Below are positions 56,711 through 64,000 of a stretch of 64,000 bases of DNA, piece after piece. Every line of letters starts with the position of its first letter. The first letter of the stretch is position 1. The position numbers and the translations under genes were made by a program. Origin of the DNA: Lycorma delicatula (Eukaryota > Arthropoda > Insecta > Hemiptera > Fulgoridae); NCBI RefSeq assembly GCF_047948215.1, contig NC_134456.1:83964515-84028514 (forward strand). Direction: 5' to 3'. The notes beneath the pieces are model-generated. The model saw nothing but the letters and a program-made list of their open reading frames with translations, was not told the DNA's origin and ran no database searches.

Positions 56711-59700
56711 CTGAAACAAATTTTGGAAAAGATTGTTAATTACAATTATTTGAAATAAAGGTAACTGGAGTCATAAAAACATATGCCACATTTTTTAAAT
56801 TTATTAAAATTTATAGTAAATTAATTGAGATAACATTAAAGAAGTATTTAAACATTGATGATAATTGTGTGATTTTCAGTTTTCTTTCAAATGCACTTAC
56901 ATCAAGATTACTTGAATAATTTACATCTAATCTAAAACATCCAAACATCACTTTTTTAGTGTTGGCATAAGTTTTAATGAAAAGATAAAATAGGATTTTA
57001 GGTGAACACATTATATGTGTTCATTATATTGTTAAATAATTGTTATTATATATTTATAATAAATAAAAATAAAAACGTGTGACAATTTGTAAGAGAATTT
57101 TTAAATAATGATGTATAATTTGAGTGTAAATTTTAGAATTTTTGTAGCACGACCAAACTATAAAACTAAGGAAAAATTTTATATTTATGATAAATAAAGA
57201 AAGTTACATAGATAATACTTACTGCATAAAAATAAATCAGATATAAAAAAATCATAATTACCCATAAGTAGCAAAGTTAGTAAAATAATTAATAAATTGC
57301 TCTGACATTTTCTTATCTTCTGCATTCAATCCATTTGGTCTTTCTACATATGCCTTAATTGGAAACAAATAAAGTAAATCATCTGCATGGGCAACTCCTA
57401 TAGAAAAACATAACATTTTTAAGTCAATACTAAACATATTGGGTGATTCAAAAAGGACTTCACAACTTTAAAAGCATATAAAAATTTATTTAGATAACTG
57501 TCTCCTAACTTTGATTCGATATGGCTTCCATTTGTCATTTGATTTCATTCCAGACTATAGCCAGCAAGTCGGACATTACCTCTGCAGCAACAGCATTAAT
57601 TTGAAGTCTTAGTCCAAAGAGATTACCAGGAGAACATAAACCTGATCTTTAATGTAACCCTACAAGAAAAAATCTATCAGGGTCAAATCTGGAGAGCGAG
57701 GTGGCCATGCAATTTGACCTTCACGACCAATCCATCAGCCTGGAAATCAAGTATGAAGAAAATCTTTGACTTCTATGCAGTAGTGAGGTGGTGCTCTGTT
57801 TTGCTCATAATGACATCCACCTTGGTCATCATCGCCTAACTGAGGAATTAGGAAATTTTAAAGCATGTCCAGATAAACAATAATTTACGGTTGCCTCCTG
57901 GAAGAAGAACAGGCTGTACAGTCTTTGTTTGCTTAGGGCACAAAAAACGTTGACCCTAAAGCTATCAGAAATTTGCTGCAAAGTTTCATGAGGGTTTTCA
58001 CTACCCCATATTCAGCAGTTATGAGTGTCCACCTTACTACTGATATGAAATGCTGACTCATCACTAAAAATTGTATTGTCTAAAAATGCATTGTTTTCTG
58101 CAACGCTATCCGTCATTTCCACACAAAACTTAACTGAGCAACTTTGTCATCATCTGTGTTGAAGCACAGTTAGTTTGTATGCTTCAAGTACAGTTGCTTA
58201 CATAATATGCACCTAATAGGCATTTCTGGAATGCCAGTTTCATGTGGCACATGTAGAGTTGATTTCTTGGACTACGTACAAAGCTTTCTCTGAGTTGTTC
58301 CACCAGCAGTTTCAGGGATGCATGAGCATTGTGGTGATTTTGTATGTTTAACAGAACAACCTGTGTCAATGAAGGTTTGGTGTCAACGTAAATTATATGC
58401 CTACTAGAGGCTTCCTACTGAACACTTTACGAAAAGTATAGTGAACTGCAGTTACTGACTGCAAATCATGAAACCAAAACACATTTCCAGCATCCCGTGA
58501 ATATCATATCTGCACCTGTGAATATATCCACTTTTAACAACACTGGTGTCAGTGCTGGTGGCTGAATTTGAGACTAATGAACTGTGTGAGTCAAAACTTG
58601 ATATGTTTTGCTATGAAATGAGACTTCAACCAAACCTGTTGAATAACTAAATAAATTTTTATTTGTTTTTAAAGTTGTCCTTTTTGAATCAATAACTGTA
58701 AACACTAAGCTAAAATTTATTATCTAATCTACAATAAAGTAAACTTGCAATCAAGCCTGAGGATAATAATCTAAGATTTTCACTAATTATATATAACAAT
58801 TTACCACATTAAGTTTGTATAGATTCCAAAGCTTCTTCTTTAGCCAATTATAAATCACAAAATCCATAACCAGATTGTTTTAAATTTTGTAGCATCATTT
58901 ATCATAGTATTTTGAACGATTCTGCTGAATGATGACAAACTGTGATACTTTTCCATTTTTATGCTTCTTAGTAAGGCAAGTATGTTCATAACGAACTTTT
59001 AGAGATATGGAACATACTATGTTGACTTCGTTATACCAGTAAATTCAAAGGTATAAACTGAAATTTTGATGAGCGGACTTTTTATTACAATTTTTTAAAT
59101 TTATTATTACATGATTGACATAGTGAGGAAGGGGATACGATGTTGCCAGATTCTTTCTGAGTATCTAATTATATCTATTGTATTTATAAAGAATTTGTTT
59201 ATTTTAATATCTGAACAAAGAAACACTTAAGGATAAGTAGTTATTTTATGTAAAGCAACATATGGAACTTTTTTCTTAAGCAAAGCTAGCAGGATAGATC
59301 TTTAAAAAAATTATCAATACAAAGTATTTGATAAATCAACTGACAGCTATCTCCTTGATAATTATATAAGGATTTAGAAGGCTATTAGGAAAATTAAAAT
59401 CTCCTTACCTTGCCTAAATTTACCGCCACTCATTTTTTGAGCCAAACTATGTTCTCCATTATAAGCAAGCATGTAAATATATGATGGCCCACTGTGTCTT
59501 TTAAGAGCACTTTTCACTCCTTCATAATAGAGAGCATCTGAATACATCTGTAACAGAATAGTAACAATAAATGACAATGATGGGATTTCTTAAATACACA
59601 TATTTTCATAAAAAGAATTAGCATTACAGTTAGTCACCATGTTTATTATTTTATTAATGTAATCTAATAGTAGTTATTATATATTTATTAATGATTTCAA

Positions 59701-62445
59701 ATCCATTTACCTTCATTAAAAATCCATAATAATAATCATTACAGTATATGTAGAATAAAGAACAGCTGATACTGCAATAAATAAAGTACATTAGGATAAT
59801 TGACTACAGTTTGATTCTAATATGATTTTTATCAGATTCTCCTTTCACAGCTAAAGAGATCTGCACTGAATTTCTCAAAATCTTAATTCTTACAGGTTCA
59901 TTTTTAGCACAAATTTTCATTGCCTTCCACCATTATTAATTAATTTTTCATGATTTTAGTGTGTGTGTGTGTGTGCACGCACACATACCCATATGTGTGA
60001 ACTTAAGCTTTCATTAAGTAATAAATGAATCGTGATTCACTTTCTAAATACTTGCACATATGCTTCAGAAGATCTAGAATTCCACCAACTGCAATACTGT
60101 TGAGGAAAGAACTAGCTTATTGTTCAGAAAAATATTCAGGGTGTGTATTTACAGGTATTTAGAAAGATAGTTGAGATTAATTAACTTTTTTTTTTTTAAA
60201 TTTAAACCTTACTTTTTCATACTCGTCTTCAAACAAAATTATAGTATGTATATGTGTTAAGGGCTATAACTATAATAGTCTTAGTCAATCTGATATGAGT
60301 CACAAGTCAGTCCTGAAAATAACATAACCACCCTCTAGAATAACAAGATTCCATGGCAGGCTTACTAGGAAAAGTGAGGAGTGAAGTGGTTTCCTGATTC
60401 CTTCTTCATTACGCCTCAAATATGCTATTACACTTCAGCATGCCTAATACACTGAAATGGATGTGATACTTAGTATTACAAATAACATCACTTTCACTCT
60501 GTAGATTGCAGATGGGCATAATTATTATTAGAGAAAGAAACTGACTAGTGTCTCTTGTAGGTCAAGTATATGTATCACAGTCAAAAAAAGGAATATTGGG
60601 ACAGATTATGTAAAAAGTAAATTAATATACCCCTCTATCGAGAAAAATGGATTATTACTACAAAATATTATCACAGTAAGCAATTATAATTCTAGTAAAA
60701 TGAGCAATATTATATCATAATATCTTAAATCCAAATATATAATTTAATATGAGCAAATTATCTGCAACTACAAGGGGGAAATTTATCCTTGATGATATCC
60801 AGATATGTGGACCTTCGTCATAATTTTTATACCTTACTCAAAATATGGTACTAATTACAAATTGTAATTCTTTTCATTAAGTTCCATTTTATGAATGTAT
60901 TTAGACTAGGATGGTAATTGTAACATAAGCATGTTTACTGTCTTCCTTTTCTAGATTTCAATGCATTCCTCCCAGATACAAATGAGTATGGAGGAGAAAA
61001 TATATTTCATGATAAATTAAAAACAATCCTTTATTAATTAAATAATTATTTGAGACTTGAGACATTTAAAAACGTGAATAATTAGGAGCGTGATCATGTT
61101 TGCATCAATAATTCTCTGCATAAGAAAATTTTATGTTGTTTTTAACTACATAAAGGACTTATGGTTAGAAATTTTGTTCACTGTTTTGTAAAATTATCTT
61201 TTCAACAAATATTTTATTTCTATTGGCAATATGCTAGGAATTAAATTTTAGGGAAGAAGTAAAATTATATCTATATTATTATTATTATTCACACACACAC
61301 AATAGCGGTTCCATCACACAGCTAGTACTATTTCTAGAAATATTCCCAAGCAAAATCTTGACTTGTGTTTGCTACTGATATCTTCTGCAGAACAAAAATA
61401 TCTGTGGCAGTTTTATTAAAATAATTCTGATAGAAAATAATTAACTTTTTGAAAATCAAACAGCTCAAACATATTTATAAATATAGATTTTACTTAACCA
61501 AAACAATTGGAACTAAACTAGCAACTCATAAAACAAGTTCCAGTTTTTTTTAAAATTAACCTCATAATGTAATTTTTTAAATTTTCACTTCTTTCCCATG
61601 ATTCTGGTGTCTTAAGCCTAAAAATGATATATCAGAACTAAAATAATACTGATGGAAGTTTTAAAAAATTTTCTGTGACTGGAAATTGGTTTATAAGTTA
61701 TGAGTACATGTGTGGATAATTATACATTTTATTTTATGCACGTGATGGTGATAAAACTAAATTTAAAGAAATATTGAAATACGTAATTACTATATCTGAA
61801 AACAATATAACAAAACTTAATAGCAAAACAATATAAAAGAATAAAACAAATATTTACAGAAAGTAAGTAATTTATGTTAGGATAAGAATCTATCAGTCAG
61901 CAAATGTCTATAAAGAAGAAAGAAAAGTTAATTAAAACAATTTGTGGGTACATTAACAGAAGACTGAAAAATGAAAATTGAAAAATAAAAACAAAAGCGA
62001 TTAAAAAATCATTTAACAGAAAGAAATGTCATTGTGTGGGAAGATGAAGTTAGATTTGAGGAAGTGTAATGTCAGAAGTGAACAAGAATAGAAGCTTATT
62101 CAGAAGGAAATAGTTCATGAAGGAAAATGGCGATGGATACAGTGCAAGGAACTTGCCTCAGGGCAGATAATATGATTATGATAGTATAATTCTTAAACAC
62201 AGAATGGCAGTTGTGTAAATTATAAAGATAAATATGGTATTTTTTTTAAATTACCTTTATAACCTGTGGTATAGAATCCTTATTAATTTTCTTTCCTTCA
62301 AAAAAGAATTCTTTAATTTGTCTTGATACTTCAGCAGGGTTTTCTGCTTTATCATCAAAAAACAAGCTTACTGGGGCAATATCTGTAAAATTTTCATCTA
62401 AACTCTCCAAAACGTTGTCAATTCCTGCTGGTGAATTATAAAACA
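56539..62445 (-). CDS. type-B carboxylesterase/lipase (insect esterase family), C-terminal exons only
   Basis: This is an alpha/beta-hydrolase of the family that includes insect carboxylesterases and juvenile hormone esterases; such enzymes hydrolyse carboxylic esters and are usually secreted or ER-associated. Exons in gene order are 62255-62445, 59409-59547, 57262-57397 and 56539-56710. They join in frame with GT..AG borders and end at TAA (56539-56541), giving about 212 C-terminal residues of a protein normally near 550. Seen: FYNSPAGIDNVLESLDENF, a segment typical before the C-terminal lid; YIYMLAYNGEHSL; and GVAHADDLLYLFP, which holds the catalytic His of the triad. The nucleophilic Ser (GxSxG) and the acidic residue must be encoded right of base 64000. 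The substrate cannot be told. The gap between exons two and three contains a 1.26 kb transposon. A possible poly(A) signal (AATAAA on the minus strand) is at 56209-56214. Confidence 0.88.
56810..56960. repeat. dispersed repeat, copy B
   Basis: Direct diverged copy of 55420-55555, in the last esterase intron. No coding sequence. Confidence 0.75.
57262..57397 (-). CDS. carboxylesterase exon C (catalytic His)
   Basis: Acceptor TCTATAG, donor GTAATT, 136 nt. It encodes GVAHADDLLYLFPIKAYV and QFINYFTNFATYG. The His of GVAHADD aligns with the catalytic His of the esterase family (GVxHxxE/D). Confidence 0.92.
57439..58698 (-). mobile_element. DD41D mariner-type element, near full length but decayed
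   Basis: Inverted ends share GATTCAAAAAGGAC and TAAAAA(T)TTATTTAG-type blocks, with TA at 57437-57438 and 58699-58700. The minus strand contains, in order, a helix-turn-helix part (RESFVRSPRNQLYM), FSDESAFHISSKVDTHN with IWGSENPHETLQ (first Asp), APPHY (second block; the Asp now reads Asn), and [17 protein letters not shown] (third Asp). Several stops. It sits between esterase exons B and C. Confidence 0.82.
59409..59547 (-). CDS. carboxylesterase exon B
   Basis: Acceptor TGTTACAG, donor GTAAGG, 139 nt. It encodes MYSDALYYEGVKSALKRH and SYIYMLAYNGEHSLAQKM. The ATG at its first codon is internal, not a start. It ends with one base of a Gly codon that exon C completes. Confidence 0.88.
59600..62240. 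other. esterase intron A-B, nothing else recognised
   Basis: AT-rich intron with the microsatellite at 59955 and an ATT/AC tract at about 61276-61302. No coding or transposon motif was identified. Confidence 0.45.
59955..59985. repeat. (GT)n/(CA)n palindromic microsatellite
   Basis: GTGTGTGTGTGTGTGCACGCACACA can form a hairpin. Similar short tracts are at 10431-10452, 40662-40675 and 45368-45381. Confidence 0.8.
62255..62445 (-). CDS. carboxylesterase exon A
   Basis: Acceptor TTTTTCCAG ends at 62446 and the donor is GTAATT. The 191-nt exon opens with two bases of a split codon and encodes FYNSPAGIDNVLESLDENF through KKINKDSIPQVIK. An in-frame ATG upstream at 62485 is intronic under this model, so it is not a real start. 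Confidence 0.8.
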
Positions 62446-62748
62446 CTGGAAAAATGGTTTTAAAAATCAGATTTAAAAACTTCATTTAACTAAGGTAAGA
62501 ATAATAGTTACCATAATATTTAATAGTATATGTTTAAACATTGCTGTAACACAAAAATTAATGATACGATGTAGTCTTGTATTGTAAAATTGAAAACTGC
62601 TCTCCATAAATGAAAAATATCCATCACTAAAAAATATAAAAGAAATACATAACAGTTTAAAAGTTCATCTTAAAAACCTATTCAAAGATCGGATACTTTA
62701 GCAAAAACATATTTGTAAGGCAAGTACTGATACGTATTTTTGTTTGTT

Positions 62749-63402
62749 ACTTCTTTGTACGAAGTTAAGTCTAGCATAGTGATCGCGAAAAATTTCGGTT
62801 TTCAGATTTCAACGGAAATATCCATTTTAACCATCCCTGAATCCATTTTAAGTAGTTTCGGTGTGACGTCTGCTGTATGTACGACGTATCTTGCATAACT
62901 CAAAAACGATTAGCCGTGGGATGTTGAAATTTTGGATTTAGGACTGTTGTAACATCTAGTTGTGCATCTCCCCTTTTGATTGCAATCGACTGGACCAAAA
63001 GTATAAAAAAAAGCCAAAATCCATTAAATTTGGATTTTGGATTTTTTTAACTGCAGTAATAATCCCTCAGCTTTTCAACGATATTTCGTAAGTGGTACTT
63101 ATTTTCTTTGGTTCCAGATTTATAGCTAAATAAAATTTTAATTAATGAAATATTTGGATCTTATAAGGGGAAGGCACATCAGTTCGAATCAGACTTCATC
63201 TCCTTTTTTTAATTTAAATATATTGATTTATTAATAATTATTAACCTCTGATTGCAAAAATGTTTTACAATAAATAATAATTCATTAATAACAATAAAAA
63301 AAAATATATGAAAAAAAATCAGAATTTTAAATGAAATAAAACTCTAAGTACATTTCATTATAAAAAATATGTATCTGTAATTTAATAGGCGTACAAGGAA
63401 GT
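62749..63402. mobile_element. MITE-like element with ACTTC-TTGTAC termini, copy 2
   Basis: Inverted relative to the copy at 2903-3596. Ends ACTTCTTTGTAC and GTACAAGGAAGT; central palindrome CCAAAATCCA..TGGATTTTGG (about 63017-63042). Shared landmarks in reverse order include CATCTAGTTGTGC-CCCCTTTTGATTGCAATC. No coding sequence. Confidence 0.78.
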
Positions 63403-63772
63403 CAGATTTTTTCTCCCATCAGATTATTTATTCGCTAGCAATATTTATTTCAATATAACTTTTGTCTTATATCATAAATTCACTAACTTGGTTCATTTTT
63501 ATATCCTCACATCACCGCAGTTGTTTTTCAAGGTTATTCTATCAGTCCTATGTTCGTGTGGATAAACGTTTCCGGTATAAATTTTTACATGATTATTTTA
63601 TTATATTACATTTACATTATTTCAAGATTCGGTAAGAGTAAATATTATTTGTTATTTTGTTTTAACTTATTGGGATTGTAAAAGTTTTCTTCGTTTTCAA
63701 AAACAAATTAATTTTATACCTACAACAGGTATCGGTCGGTACGTCCATTAATACACATAACTGCCTAAAATA

Positions 63773-64000
63773 CAGGAGTCATCGAAAAAGGTTGCAGCAA
63801 TTTACAAACATCGTATCACAAACTTCTAGAGATAATCAAACGAGTATTTTTTTTTTTTTTTAAATCACCATCTCAAAAAGTTTTTCTACATATCTTAGAA
63901 TGTTTCAGTATGAGCTCCACTTGTCGCTCTGCAAACATCCAGCCGATAATCGGCTTCTGCCCAGGTCCGCTGGATCATCATAGGCGTATTTGTGGCAATA
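63773..64000 (-). mobile_element. DD41D-type transposon, transposase C-terminus, runs off window
   Basis: On the minus strand the frame reads RTWAEADYRLDVC and SGAHTETF, the usual last residues of the transposase seen at 57.4-58.7 kb. The element end CAGGAGTCATCGAAAAAGG lies next to TA (63771-63772). A T17 tract is internal. Confidence 0.7.

Noticed and set aside
63400..64000. Upstream exon of the carboxylesterase
   Set aside because: No frame with esterase motifs such as GxSxG was found before the window edge; the sequence at the edge is a transposase end.
1..64000. CRISPR array, prokaryotic operon or phage
   Set aside because: No regularly spaced repeats with unique spacers and no compact gene clusters; spliced genes and SINEs show animal nuclear DNA.

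Overview
The window is animal nuclear DNA, very AT-rich, with spliced genes, large transposon-filled introns, (TA)n and (CA)n tracts and tRNA-headed SINEs. The transposon mix (mariner/DD41D, Tigger, piggyBac-like, Penelope, R1-like LINEs, Helitron, Polinton) points to an arthropod, most likely an insect and possibly a hemipteran. The species cannot be read from the sequence. There are no bacterial-type operons and no CRISPR array.

Only two host genes can be supported; both lie on the minus strand and both run off the window. (1) A tRNA-dihydrouridine synthase 3 (DUS3/DUS3L) gene covers 6063-41728. Nine coding exons join in frame through consensus splice sites and give residues 1-536: two CCCH zinc fingers, a charged linker and most of the flavin-dependent Dus domain. 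The last roughly 100 residues must be encoded left of base 1. (2) The 3' end of a type-B carboxylesterase gene lies at 56539-62445. Four coding exons include the GVAHADD motif with the catalytic His and the stop codon; the 5' exons, with the catalytic Ser, lie beyond base 64000.

Everything else is mobile DNA or unassigned AT-rich sequence. 0-6 kb: mariner end, a 0.7 kb foldback element, a MITE with ACTTCCTTGTAC ends, and a relic of an arthropod repeat protein split by a SINE. 6-13 kb: three decayed DNA-transposon transposases, including a Tigger-like element with both ends, a Penelope GIY-YIG endonuclease ORF and a foldback MITE. 13-20 kb: mostly unassigned intron. 22.6-28.0 kb: a 5.4 kb transposon with about 0.6 kb terminal inverted repeats, carrying a DD41D mariner-type element in one arm. 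28.3-29.65 kb: a TTAA-flanked piggyBac-like MITE whose left end was tandemly duplicated. 31.1-32.0 kb: a mariner relic with unusually long (about 190 bp) inverted ends. 34.4-38.4 kb: an R1-like LINE relic split by a SINE. 38.9-39.8 kb: another mariner. 41.85-43.1 kb: a foldback just upstream of the DUS3L start. 43-52 kb: SINEs, two LINE relics and a Helitron 3' end with its helicase C-terminus. 53.1-55.3 kb: a broken Polinton/Maverick-type DNA polymerase B. 57.4-58.7 kb: a DD41D element in an esterase intron. 62.7-63.4 kb: a second, inverted copy of the ACTTCCTTGTAC MITE. 63.8-64.0 kb: the end of another transposase.

The two host genes have no visible functional link. The main interest is the record of nested transposition inside a housekeeping gene's introns.
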